The notes beneath the pieces were generated by a model that was not told where the DNA came from, searched no databases, and saw only the letters and a list, made by a program, of their open reading frames with translations. A stretch of 64,000 bases of DNA from Macrobrachium rosenbergii (taxonomy: Eukaryota > Arthropoda > Malacostraca > Decapoda > Palaemonidae), in contig NC_089766.1 in assembly GCF_040412425.1 (NCBI RefSeq), positions 17,093,508 through 17,157,507 on the forward strand, given 5' to 3'. Positions 48,701-61,401 of the stretch are shown one piece after another; the stretch's first letter is position 1, and every line of letters starts with the position of its first letter. The translations under genes were made by a program, and so were the position numbers.

Positions 48701-51700
48701 GATACATATCTTGTGCACAACCTCTGCAAAACATTACCCACAACAAAAGTTTCATAAAAAAGGAAGAAAAAGACATGATTGTCTTCAGTATTATGTGCTC
48801 CTTTTGGTGTGAAAAACTATGCTCACAGATGAAAAGCAAAATGGCTTTAATTTCTGAATGACTTTAATCCCTTACCCATATTTCTTGATGATGTTTTTTT
48901 GTTGTGATTTTTTTATTACTTGATGATAATGCTTATTTTCCTACTAGAAGGTATTGGACATAGCAAGCCATCAAATACTCATGTACAAAGTATTTCCTAT
49001 AATCTACGTTTTATTAAAAATGTCTTTTCCATTATGTTGATACAAAATTGACAGCTTCTTGTCTCCCAGAATTTTTTTAAGGCATTTGTATTGTCTTCAT
49101 GTAAGTACTGTATATGCATGCACCACAATGCAAGTTTACCCTCAGCCATGAGCATAACTCATCACTTCTCCTGAAGTCTACTAAATTCATGCTTTCAAAA
49201 AATTCAGCACACCGCATATCATTTGTCCCATGGCATACCCCTTCTCCCAAGTAACAGTGCTTGCAAGCTTTTATTTTTTAAAAAACACATGTACACGGCT
49301 ATACACAAACACGAGTACAGCTATGCTATGGTTTTGCCAAACTAATTTCAGTTTACTATATCCAAGCACTGACAAAGTAAAAATGACTACCAGTTTATAA
49401 ATTGACACATCAGATTGTTAAACTACTGATTTTTTCAATATGTTCCATGCAGTGATTATTGTTAAGTTTACATGAGGACTTGCCCGTGAATAGTAATTTT
49501 ATCCACTAATGCAACAGTTTTGCATTTTTATTTAATAAGTAGTACTTCAAAAATTAATCCTGAAAACCTCGGGTTAGACCGACTCTAAATGTTCTTGACT
49601 TGACCCTAATAATACTGAAATTTTGTTATTGGCAAACAACGGAAATAACTTTATACTGGAAAACAAAGTATCAAATTTAATGTCCTCCCGATATCTAAAC
49701 AACTTCACAATATCTGAAGAATCTGTGATTTGCTTTACTGGTAAAAAGTCTCAAACAAACTTCAATATATAAGCAAGCACATCTTGTTGATGAAAATTGT
49801 TCTACCAATTCTCTTTGGGCTGATCTGAAAGAGTTGTTCCTTTTAGTAACCACAAAGATGTAAAGTACTTAGGGCCAGGACCGAAAAACTGAAAGTTACA
49901 CTTTCACAAAATATAGAAGTACAGTAGTCTGTCGGAAGGAAGGGTCTGTATAGAAGTCCTCTTCTATGCTATGTTATGCAATGTGTCAAATAATAAACTT
50001 GATATTTCATGGCTCAACAGCTGTTGCCATGAATAATAAATCTTAGAATGGTTAAGCAAGAAAAGATCTTAAAAATTATGGCTTGAAGCTCTTACTACAT
50101 GGAAAAGATCTTAAAAACATGATTGCAGCTGGGGCCACAATGAAAAGATCCTGACAAATATGGCTTATTAGCTGTTGCCATAAAGATAAGATCTTAAAAC
50201 AAGAGTGAAAGTGCCGACTACATGCAATTTGCTGAAGAGGTGAAGGCTTTTCTCTTTTTACCCGGTTAGTCATCAGAAATTTAGTACAGAATGTGCAATC
50301 TAAGAACAAGTCTTTGTAAATACTTGCCAGATATTCATAAATACCCTGATAAAAACTGAATATACTTCACTGTGTAAAGACATTGCCAGAACTCCAGAAA
50401 TAATTTGCATTAATTCTGCAATAGTAGACAAAGATGATATATATATGTACAGCAACTTTCACCGCCACAGCAAATAAGCTTAGTGCACAACCAACACATA
50501 GGTGCTCTCAACTACACTGGAATAACCTGCGTTGCATGCTAACTATATCCCACAAATTATGCATCAAAGCATACAATTAAGTGCACTAGCATTCACTGAA
50601 TTACTGTAGATAAAAACATTTATGTCTGCAGTAATGGTGAAACACATTCTATGAATGTAATACTAACATCATACACACCACACGCATCCAGGCAAACATA
50701 TAGAACAGAATGAGTTGTATGTGCATGGAAAAAGGGTCATGTCAGTGGTGCCTCAAACACAATGTGCAATATTAGCTTATATCAGATGACTACGCAGTGC
50801 CATATTTACAAGAAACTACAAAGTATGCAATTCCATAACACTTTACTGGGAGGTAACAGCACACCAAGTACCTTAAAATATACTGGTTTCTAAATGTTGC
50901 TTTAGGTGCTATAAACAACAATGCAGTTCACTTTTGTGGTGTACAATTTTACAGATTGACATTTCACAGTATCAGGCAGACACAAAAGAGAAATACATAT
51001 TATTCTGCCTAGACACATTGGAAATTTCCTTCCTAACAGTTCAAAGAGCTAAGACACAAGGATTCCCACTTGATAATGCCAGAATTTCTATTGAACTGTT
51101 AATGAAAATAGTCCCTTATGACATCCCCTTCAAAAACAAGATGTCAGTTTTACAAAATTGAAATATTTTATGTATACAGGCATTCAACTTAGTAACACAA
51201 TACAGATGAATGTCAAAATAAATTATTTTCTTTAATATTAATTAGGCAACAAGGCAAGGTACACAATAAATCACCATCCCAAACAAATTCTCTTCTACTC
51301 CCAATATGGTTTAACAAATTTACAATCCACAAGTTTGAAGACTAAAGAGCGCTAGAGCATACGTAAAACAAAAATCGACCACTTTCAAAAATATCTATCT
51401 TCCCCCATGAACACCTGAATGAAAAAAAGGCGAGTTGCAGAGGTGATAACCTTTATGAAACCTCCTTGAGATGCAGCATCTTAGTTTTGGCATGAAAGCA
51501 TAAAACTGCCTTCCTAAAGTGATTCCTCAGAAAGTCTAGTTTTATATCACTGACTGGTTTCACTTTTAAATCATTATGCACAAGGTTTTCAATTACTGTA
51601 TTACTCTTTTACTACAAATCATTATGCTCACAATAAAGATTAACAACAATGAAACTCCAAGGAAAAATAAATTCCTACTCTTTCAAGCGCCTTGGTCTAT

Positions 51701-54700
51701 CATACAGATATTACTCCTGATATTAATACCAATGAATACAAAATGTTTATTCTATAATTATTAAATATATATCAAAATGGCAATGTAATGTATTTTCATA
51801 AATATGTGCCTATGGTGAAGTGGTTTGTCGTCATCTTTTGACATGCTGTAGATGTGACCTTCTAGCCTTTTAATCCATTCTCTTTAGTCTCCTCTGAATT
51901 AGCTCTGATCATGAAGAAATTTTTTCTCTCACTTTCTCTGATTAGTAAAATTCCTCTCTCTCAATAAGGCTGACTTGAAGGACCTGCCTTAGCGTCTTGA
52001 TCAACAAAACATGTCCATGAATGCCATCTTTACAGTTATTCACAGGGGAGGTAGGAAGCAAACATAGTTAACTAGAAATTTTTGCTGCTCTGACAACTAT
52101 AATTGCTTAAAACAAATGGCAGTAATGATACTGTGATGTGACCATTTTTAAATGATGTTTTTTAATGGTTCATGCTTCAAAAAATGAGTGGACGTACTAG
52201 TATTCACGAAAACGGAAAATCCTTAATTCAAGTTGGCAATTCATATGATTTCTGGATACGCAATGTAGAGGAATAACACAAAATTCTCTCGTCCCTAAAA
52301 AGCATTGTCTAATTTCACATATTGCTTAACTTGCATCACAAGCCATTCAACCTAGGTATTCCACATTAACAACATAACAGAATGATTTTTGAAACCCTTT
52401 GAAGTTTCAAATACTGCAGAATACTTAGGCAGTAAATTTTGCCTTAAAAACTATAGCAACCAATAGGATGGTTCATTGTCAACTGACGGATCTCTGAATA
52501 TATCAACTGTTGCCTATCTTGCATGTAATGAGAATACTGATCAAGGTGCTATGTAATATTTAGATTCAGTATGAGAAGTGAATACTTTTGAATACAGAAA
52601 CTATTACAGGATAGTATATGAAAAGTAACTTGAAGCTTTATATTATAAAATTAAGACAATACTTAGAATTTTGGTAATCTTTTGGATACAGACTACAGCA
52701 AAGAGTAGGCCCATCAGTAAAATAAAAAAATGAATGCTTCATAAATATCAATATGCCAAGTACATTATTCACTATGGCATCCTAAGCAATATGTTTACAG
52801 TATATAATAATTCTGTGATACAGAAGAAAATGTGTATAGTATATACAAATGCAGCATTCACCCTTGTTCAGTAAATGCTGATGGACAGGAGTTTAAAAAT
52901 TATGAAATGATAAGAAGGCTACATAAGGCAAAGGAATTACCATGATATGTCATTGATAATTTCATGATTATGGTCTTCAAGTATATATTAAAATAAGAGA
53001 CTGCATGGGAATGGCGTTAAAAGAATAAATTGGGATGGGGGCTTTTCAAAGGGTAGTGGTTTCCTTTAAAGAAAAAAAAAAAGCACAATCTTATCTTATA
53101 AAACGCATCAACTACATGTATGTAAATAAGGCAATTATTAATGAACAATATAATAAATGTAGGCAGCTCATGGAGATTGGATGTGCCAGAAAATGCTGCT
53201 GCTGCCTCCTGTATGCCCCATTATTCACTCATGCACCATACAGTTTACCACCTTCCTGCACAGCACAAATTACTATGAAAATCAACACCAAATTTCTAAG
53301 ACTCCTCAGTAATTCTATAGATACATATAAATTATTTATCATAATAATAAATAGGATGTGATTAACATTTCTTCAACTAATGTTTGGCCTGAATAATTAA
53401 GGGATTCTCTTACACAACATACTGACAGAAAATTACGGTTGAATTTTAAGGATGCCATCACAATTTAAACTGGACAACAATATAATCCCTGATAGGCTTC
53501 TTTTCAGATTATAGTTCTAAAAACAAAATCACAATTTTTTAAGCCTTCTTGCTCTTCTACCATATAGTTATGGGAAACTGGCAATATAATGTCCATTTTG
53601 GAAGAAAAATCTAAATTACTACGACTTTCAACAGACACAACCACTACACTGAAGATACCGTACTTTATTTTACTATGCACAATTGCTCAGCACTCTGAGT
53701 TTCAGTAACAAAAAAAAACTTTGATGAATAGCTATATTTTCTGTAGTACTCTGGCTACAAAAAAAATAGCTATTATCATTAACATAAAATTTTGATGGGA
53801 ATATCTCATTGCGTCTACAAAAATGATGACAAGATTTTATTTAATTCTAAACAAGCTTCTGCACCTTCATCTTTTGTTCTTTTTATGTTCTTTTTATAAA
53901 ACAGGTTCTGCACCTTCTTCTTTTGTTCTTTCCACATTCTTTTTATATGATGAAAAAAATCCTGTAGACTTCTCAGCCATCTTATATTAAACATATTACT
54001 ACTACTTGTTAAGAGTTTAAAGAGTACCATTTGTCAAATTCGCAAGTAAACCCTTAAAGTTCTTAAGTGCAGTTCCTTGAAGTAAATAAAATAATGATTC
54101 ACAACTAGTGTTGAAACTTACTGAGCCTGTAAAATGTGATAATATTTATTATTGCATTTATTTATACTGTATTAAAATTATGCGCTCACTCAGACACTGA
54201 CTGATCACATAATCTGTTGTATATCCAATCAAAGCAGTTTTAATGACGTCATCTTCATTCTTTCCTTTTGTACATATTTACTCTTCATAATTCTGTTAAT
54301 GGTAAAAATCAATTTCAAAGAACATAAAAAGCACTTCCTAACTGTTCTTCTCAAAGTACATGACCAACAGAATCTTACATAGGTATACTTCAGCTGAACA
54401 TTCATCAAAATAATGTCCGTAAATACAGCTAACCCATAATATTAACAAATTTTTATTTTCAAAAGAAAATTTAACTGTTAAATATACATACTGCAGCTAG
54501 TATTCAATGCAGTTTTGTTCTATATCATACATATAGTAAATAAAATAATCATGCATAATGTAATATGACATGTTGTGCCAATTTACACAGGATACTAGAG
54601 AGTGATATTCGTGCCAATAACAAATAAAACTAGATGGAAGCAAATTTAGTTTAGAAAAAGCTGATATGCAAACTTTAATTTACACCAGAGAAAAATAAAG

Positions 54701-54819
54701 TCAACTGCACAAAAATGTTTACACAAATCTAAATACAAGGGGATGTATGCATTTATGAAAATAAACTACACACTGATGGGGTTCCCTGGAACCTTGAATG
54801 TCACCAGCTACTTGTAATA
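45746..54819. other. ~9-kb stretch without genes, SINEs or long microsatellites
   Basis: AT-rich unique sequence with no ORF above 108 codons and none with a recognisable domain (for example 46697-46948 and 53035-53361). No repeat family of this window occurs here. With 55175-56835 it could be a long 3' UTR of the minus-strand exon at 56836-57126. AATAAA is present on the minus strand at 45996-45991, but many other such hexamers occur. Confidence 0.4.
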
Positions 54820-55174
54820 CAGTGAACCCCCCGTATTCGCGAGGGATGCGTACTGCACACCGCCCTCCCCACGAATAGCTAAAATCTGCGAATAATTAAA
54901 ACCCTCTAAAAACACTTAGAACTGCCTATTTTGATAGTTTAAACACAAAAAAAACTAAAAGTGCGTACACCTTAGTATTTTAATAGTTTTATCACAAAAA
55001 GTGCATTTAGTCATGAAAATTATATGAAAATATAGTAATTAGTGAATATTTCTCAGTGAAAAATACCACGAATGGGCAAATTTTCTGCAAATAATGGGTA
55101 GATACGTCCCACAAAGAAATCCGCAAATACGTGAGTCCGCGAAAAGTGAGACCGCAAATATGGAGGGTTTACTG
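54820..55174. mobile_element. pogo/Tigger-type MITE
   Basis: Ends CAGTGAACCCCCCGTATTCG and, reversed, CAGTAAACCCTCCATATTTG are terminal inverted repeats starting CAGT, as in pogo/Tigger elements. Subterminal GCGAATA/CGCAAATA words repeat inside. TA precedes the left end; CA follows the right end, so one copy of the TA target has changed. 355 bp with no ORF of note, so non-autonomous. Confidence 0.8.
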
Positions 55175-56835
55175 CATCATTTGTCATTACGTAATACAGC
55201 AAATTTTGATGTATACCATAAAATTAGTTTCTTATGCAATTTATCACTTTTGAATTACAATTGTTTCTACACCTTGATCTGATGTATAGCACTCTAGTTG
55301 GTTACCATAAAACAAATTACATGTAAATAGTACAAAATTACTTGTGTACTGGCCCAGTTAAAGTATTAAAAAAAAGGAATTTAACTATGTTAAATTAATC
55401 TAGGTCCAACGGGGTAACAATCCAACTTTTCAAATGATCTACAGCCACAGACTATTATGACAGTACAGGTATTATTATTTATTATTTTCACCAGACCACT
55501 GAAGTAGCTCCAACTCTTTCTGCACCTCAATTCTTTTACCTATGGTTTGTATTTTGCTACATATTGAAGCTTGTTTTTTCCACAGATAAAATATGGATTG
55601 AAATGATATACAATTTTATATAAATTTATAAGAATCTAATAACATCCTACCCTACAATTCCCTAGGAATCACATTTCTTTTGATTGTGCAATAAGACATT
55701 AGTAACCTAATGGGATTATCAGGCCAACTCATACCTTAACCAACTCGGTATATACAGTAACTATGATGACGGCACAGTTAGGCTGAACCAAAAGGTTATG
55801 CTAAAGGGGTGGGGGTTAAGGTTTCCTTATTTAGCATAGAGTGAAAGGAAAGGTTATGACTACTTTTAATAAAATCTTTAAATGATTATCCTGTCACAAT
55901 CTGCTAACATCCAAAACCTTACAATTCGGTCTGGCATGAGCAAACCATAACCCTATCAAGGTAGGCAGCGACATTTTATTTCTTCCTCTCATTTTCTAGT
56001 AAGTGTATTTTACTGGTTTTCCATGACTTATCACAAAGAAGTACAATCATTTTAATCTAAAAATCTACGAGGACTTCTCAACTCACATGGGAAAACTAAT
56101 AGCACACAAAAGGACAATATTGCTATAAAATGGAACTATGTTTTTCATGTCCTTTAATGCTTTTATCCTTCTGTTATCCCAATGTTAGGCTTAGTTATTC
56201 CAAGGATGGCTAAGATAACCTGAATAAAATTCCAGGATTGGCATTATTATGAATGAACAAACCAAGCTGCAGCAACTTTGCTCTAAACTTCAGTAAACTA
56301 ACAATGGTATGGTTTAGGAACTTATGTAACTAACTTCTCCTGAAAGGAAGCAAGTCAAATAAAAATGTGACCTGCAACTCATGGTAGGTTCTGGATAGGG
56401 AAGCAAGACAAGAAAAAGTTGATGTGTTTATATGATGAGTCTTAAAGGTAAGAAGCTGTTGCTGAGTAGAAAAAAATCATCCCTTTGTTTTATCAACCGG
56501 GGATTAATCTAATACATGTAGCATATTCATTTAATGTATTTTAACATACTATACCTGATTAAATGTTAGGTATTTAAGAGATTGCTGGTATTCATGATCT
56601 TGTGAAGAATACTGTTCAGCAAGATTAAAAGTAGAAAAAAGTATAAGCTGCCTCTTAAAATAGCCAAAGTTATTTTCCATTTCTTGGCTTTGTCTATTTG
56701 TATTATTCACAACTGGAAAGTAATACTATGCTCTAGGATTTTCATTTTTGAAAACCATCATGAACTTTCACAACTGGAAGCAAAGTCAAAGTTGCCCCTT
56801 TCACAGAATCATATTCACAACGTCGGATGGAAATC
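55175..56835. other. gene-free, continuation of the microsatellite-poor block
   Basis: No ORF or repeat recognised, apart from a short TTATTATTTATTATTTT run at 55469 and a CACCAGACCACTGA fragment (55489) that may be a scrap of the family B tail. Confidence 0.4.
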
Positions 56836-57126
56836 TCATGCGTCAGTCTTATGATTTTCTACATTTGCATCTACCTGTGCGGACGGCTTCCCTTGTGTGC
56901 GTAAATTGGCCTTTGCATTAGCTATATCAATTTGATTAAACAATCGTGGTTTTGCAAAAAGTTCCATGCTACCAGCTTTCTTTTGGTCACCCGATCCTAA
57001 AGACTTCGATCGGATCGGGGGTTCGGGCTTGCGTCAGGAGGTTAGAGACTGCTGATGTACTTTTGCTGATAAAAATGTGTGCAAGATGAAGACAAAGGGC
57101 TTTGGATTGGTCTTCAAATCAAGCTC
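56836..57126 (-). CDS. candidate terminal coding exon, unknown product, with an internal TGA
   Basis: On the minus strand TTTCTTTACAG is a strong splice acceptor. It is followed by 30 open codons (ELDLKTNPKPFVF, then ILHTFLSAKVHQQSLTS), TGA at 57036-57034, and 65 further open codons in the same frame (RKPEPPIRSKSLGSGDQKK, AGSMELFAKPRLFNQIDIAN, then to HKTDA) before TGA at 56838-56836. The second part is basic and Pro/Ser-rich at first, and its DNA is GC-richer with CpGs, unlike the surroundings. I do not recognise the protein. Readings are: stop-codon readthrough or recoding, a decayed exon, or a shorter exon starting at the AAG near 57028. No upstream exon was found inside the window. Confidence 0.4.
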
Positions 57127-57349
57127 CTGTAAAGAAATATTCTGTGTCATGAACTAAAATATGCTAAGAAAAAAATATTAGTATAACATCTCTTATGTCT
57201 ATAACTTGTAAACCAAGTGACAAATTTCTTTGCTGGAGGGATGTTGCTATTTGAAAGGTGAGAATTGGAAGAAATGGATGAATTGGAGAGATAGCTAGAT
57301 TGCTGGTAATTAAAAATGCCACAATAGCAGAGAGAAAAATGACTTGATA

Positions 57350-57660
57350 ATGGGTACATACTAATCTATGCAACAGAAACACTGGCACTGACAAGGAAAA
57401 TGTAGGAGATTTTGAAAAGGTATGACCATACAATGTTGAGCTTCATGGCCAAAGTATGGAGATTAGATCTCAAATGCTGAGGTGGTTTGGATATGTAATG
57501 AGAAGGAATGAGGAACCACTGGTCAGATAAACAGCAGACTAGCAGGAGATCTAAACCTGATGAGAGTTCAAGCAGAAAAGAGCATACGACAAAGAAGACT
57601 GGAGAGAATCCATTTCATATGTAACCCCATACATACAAGTTCCTTGTTTTTATATGTAAC
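57350..57660 (+). pseudogene. LINE reverse-transcriptase C-terminal remnant
   Basis: YILIYATETLALTRKM, stop, EILKRYDHTMLSFMAKVWR matches the pattern (L)LYG.ETW.LT...E..L...D..ML..M..V found after the RT domain of RTE/CR1-type LINEs. In another frame MLRWFGYVMRRNEE and AYDKEDWRESISY follow, matching the (L)RWFGHV.R....D...W segments at the end of the same ORF. It is broken by at least one stop and two frame changes. Confidence 0.65.
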
Positions 57661-58244
57661 AAATGGCATTATTATTATCATTATTAGTTATTATTATTAT
57701 TATATAAGCAGACCACAGAGTTCAAATTCTTAACTCATAATATATATGCATCACTGGCAAGGAAATTTATCTATAACTTTTTAAACAATTATTTACAAAA
57801 AGTAAAATAAATTTCTGCTCTCAGCTAACTTAAATGTTATACTAAAATTTGATACTAAAATTAAGTACAATTATCTGGCTTCAGAAGGAGATCAACAGCA
57901 GCAGTCTGTCATAAAAAAAAGAGACTTCCAGCAAGTGATAAAAGAAAACTTTCTAAGCACAATTTATCTTTCCAAGTGTAAAAGCAGAGATCCATAATGA
58001 AGTGTGTTTTGCCACAAACAAGTTTTAGACACCCATTAAAAATCTCAAAGGGTTAACTCACTGGTATAAAAACTTGACATTCACCAATGTTTATACTTAT
58101 CATTGTTAATAGTTTAACCAAGCCACTGTGTTGCAATGTTTATCCCTCACAGGAAATTAGATTTTAATTTAATCCAACTCAAAATTTAATAATTCAATAT
58201 ACTGAATATGTTGTAGATTCTGTCAAAATTTCTTTCAAAGATTT
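57661..58244. other. gene-free, nothing recognised
   Basis: AT-rich sequence with a short ATT run (57666-57700). Confidence 0.55.
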
Positions 58245-58700
58245 ATTTCCTATACTTGATACTGTTGTTGTTTGAAAGACGGACAATTACTAAAGGCATG
58301 TTTGATTTTATGTGTTGTTCTGCATTCAGTTATTAGGTCTTGTAGGTTATTTATCTAGTAGCCAAGAGTCTGTGAAAATAATACTCTGAAATGGAAAGAA
58401 TGGCACCACAATCCAACAACTGGTTTAATGTTTATATTACTAGTGTCTTACTCATCCTTCCACAATGCCTGCTATTTGCTAAAGCTGACATATTTTACAG
58501 ATGATAATAAATCACTGACTGGGACGAGTATTTTTGATATAGTAATAGTAAATGCAGCTTTACCTGCTTTTTCAGCATCTTTATTCCCTTTTCATGCCTA
58601 AATGTGCAGGTCTTGACAAAATACAACATTGGGTCTGGAATATTTCTGGCTGAAGTTTGGGTCATGCAGTCTATTCACCAAGTATCAGTGGGTAAAATGA
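58245..58700 (-). pseudogene. Jockey-like LINE: RNase H and C-terminal tail relic
   Basis: Minus-strand fragments: RPAHLGMK, then in a new frame NKDAEKAGKAAFTITISKIL and VPVSDLLSSVKYVS, then INIKPVVGLWCHSFHF and TECRTTHKIKHAFSNCPSF. These fit RNase H end (W.P.H.GI.GNE.AD..AK.A), linker (.P.SD......V...), the KP..G.W segment and the C..C...H.L..CP zinc-like tail of Jockey/CR1 ORF2 in order. Several frameshifts and stops are present. Confidence 0.6.
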
Positions 58701-58744
58701 GGTTAACTAACTTTGAGATGAGATAAATTTACTTCAATGTGGTG

Positions 58745-58930
58745 CTCTTTTTAGTATGAAGAAAGCCTGCCACAATCCAATGAATGTTTGATCTGTTTGA
58801 ATTGACTATTAGATTCGCTGTTTCATTAGTCTGACATTTATTAAAGAACTTTCATAAACTGTAAAATCTGGTCTTGATAGTTGCAGCTTTGACTGCTGTA
58901 CTTGCATCTTAATTTCCCCTTTATTAATCC
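58745..58930 (-). pseudogene. second partial copy of the same LINE RNase H end
   Basis: GEIKMQVQQ... on the minus strand aligns at DNA level (GGGGAAATTAAGATGC, GCAGTCAAAGCTGCAACTAT) with the RNase H segment at 58540-58610. It is a diverged duplicate in the same orientation, ending before the DIRS-like element. Confidence 0.4.
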
Positions 58931-58979
58931 AACATCAATATTTACAGAAGATGATATGAAAACAAGCATTTCTGGGTTT

Positions 58980-61400
58980 CTCGACCTGTGTCAGCCGGTG
59001 AAATAACCTTTCAGCACTTATTTCAAGGTAAAGCTATTGCTAAATATACCAGAGAAAAGCTAAAAAGCTAAGCCGGAGTTACTACCCCTGGTGCGAGCTC
59101 CATGGTATGGAGTCGTGTATGAGAAAGGGTGAGATTGTCACAATCACAGGCCTCTGCCCTGTAAACCTTCCCAATGTCAAAAGTCCTACAGAGTGAGGTG
59201 CCGTTACATACCCCGCACCACTCGCGGACTGTAAACAAGCCGGCGTCACCCTCATTCCACTTTTAGCACGCGTTCGCTGTTGTTGTGATTCTCCTCGTGT
59301 GCGCTTTTGTTGGTTTTTTCAAGCAATGGCATCTTCATTGAATTCATCACCTAAGTTGAGTACCATCTTTATGTTTTATTTGGGTGGTTGAGAAGTTTTA
59401 TTTCCCCTAGTTAAATAATTAGGAGGATTTATTGTCAGTCTCATTCCCACCGCCCGACGCCATGTGACCTTATGTCGGCTCGGACTAGGTCGGGGCTTTT
59501 TCCCCGTCCCCCTTTCCTTGTACCCTTTTGTTTATTATTATATATATATTCAATTGGGTTTTATATACAGTATATATTTTATCACCCTTCTCTGGGGGAA
59601 GTCCCTTTTATTGTCGTTTAGGCTTCGAGTTTCCCCCTCGGGCCTATCCGCCTTTATCCCTTGTTATACACGTTATAATTTGGACATTGCTTCCTCCAGG
59701 GTTGGGATGTTTTGTTTGTGATGGTACGTTTATGCTTATTTTGCTTATTTTATGCCAAGCACACGGATGTCTTTGATATTTACAGATATTATCTGAGATT
59801 TTTTTTGTCTGGAAGGTCGGCCATTTTCCCTCCGCGCTCATATCGTGTGAGGCTTGGTCCTCCTTTCTACATGCGCTTATGATTATTTAGATCATTTCAT
59901 TTTGCCTAGGCTAAGTTACTGTAAGTTGGTGGAGTAGTTACTTCTCCTGGGTTTCCTTCCCCAGTCCCCAGCTGGGTAAGGCTAGCCTAGGCTATGGCTT
60001 GGCGGTCCTCTACTGGCTAGGAGAGGGCTCTGTGTGTAGGGGGATTCATGGTGGCTTCCCTTTTTGTGGCGTTGGTTGGTGAGTTGGGCTGACGCTTTTC
60101 CCTCTCCCTATTTCGGCCTTTCCGTTTAGTCTTTACAGTACTAAATAGTTAAGCTGGAATAACGAGGGTCCCTCGTGTTGCCTTCTCCTTCCGAGCCACA
60201 TCTTCAGGTTATTCTCCACTTCATGTTTTACCCCTCCTAACACATTCTCTCGCCTATCGCCTTTCCCCCTCCTCCCTCTCCCACCCTTGGTTAGCTTTCA
60301 TTTATATGTTATCTTACCAAGGCCGAGATTTATCCTTTCCTTTCGCCATAGCCTATATCCCCTCCCTCTGCATTGTTTGGCTGTTCTCTCGTCACCTGAC
60401 CTTATCCGGTCATTCCTTTCGAGACTACAGTAGGGGACCGGGGGTGCTCCCACACCCCTGTTTCCCATCCCTTTCTTTGCTTTGTCTTTGAGTGTTCCAT
60501 CTCTTCCTCTCTCTCAATATCGTTCGTACATGTTTGTCCGATCATAGAGAGGGAGTAGGTTCTCATGGCGCCCGGGGTGTGCCTACCCACTCCCTGGTCG
60601 CTACCAGAGTCCCACACTCATAGCCTATATATCCCCTCCCTTCTTGTGTCAGTACGCGTCTTTTCCCATCCGAGACACCTCGGGTGGGGAGATAGTGTTC
60701 TAGTTGCCAGTTGGAGTATCCCACCTGACTGTCTTCTGCCGTTCACACGGTACGACACTTATATTTGTCCTCTTCATATACACCCTTTTCCAGTATCTTC
60801 TCTCCACCAGCTATTTACCTTGGTGTTTTTCTCTGCTTGGTGGCCGGATGTTCTTGTTTCCCCTACTCCGGTAGGGACGGTGTTTGGTCGGACGGTGTTC
60901 ACTACACCTCCTCCGCCGTCACCGTTTTTAAGTACAAGACTCTCTCCGGCCCCAAGTGGGAAAAGTATACCTTATTGTAATCTTTCCCCTAGTCGCAGAT
61001 GATTTTGTTCACTTCACATATAACATACTTATTGTTATCTACCCTTGGCTCCGGATTAACTCCGGCGGCCTCATGGGGAGTTTTTACATATCCTATAGGC
61101 CCTTTATCTTCCCGGTTTACTCTGGCGGGTCCTGTCCGGATATAGTTTTGTATATATAGGTGTGTGTATGTGTGTGTTCATTTATTAATGTTTAATGTTA
61201 TTTAATGATATGTTTAACTATCCTTTTGGGACCTTCCCCGTCGCTCGGATTAACTCCGCGGTCCCTCTAGGTAGTTAATCATGTTGTTCAGTAGCCCCCT
61301 TTTTCCCCCGTTAACTCCGGGGGACCTACTTGAGTTACTACTATTCTAAGACACTACTCCGGCGGTCTTATTAGCATACTCATTTATCGTTCAACTTACA
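58980..61400 (+). other. leader of the DIRS-like element
   Basis: About 2.4 kb without a gene I can name. It contains ATGGCATCTTCATTGAATTC (59325), a possible short leader ORF; several Ser/Pro/Leu-rich ORFs of 60-145 codons (60306, 60565, 60765) in a pyrimidine-rich context; and from 61040 a recurring ACTCCGGCGG-type motif. I treat the ORFs as non-coding. Confidence 0.4.
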
Positions 61401-61401
61401 G

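Noticed and set aside
58564..58670. Apparent minus-strand exon ending CAG|GTAAAG that could join the exon at 57126 in phase
   Set aside because: The same DNA in another frame reads PAHLGMK and NKDAEKAGKAA, the RNase H end of a Jockey-like LINE. The open frame and donor are coincidental.
60565..61002. 145-codon ORF in the DIRS-like leader
   Set aside because: Ser/Pro/Leu-rich product of a pyrimidine-rich strand, overlapped by another ORF in a second frame, with no domain.
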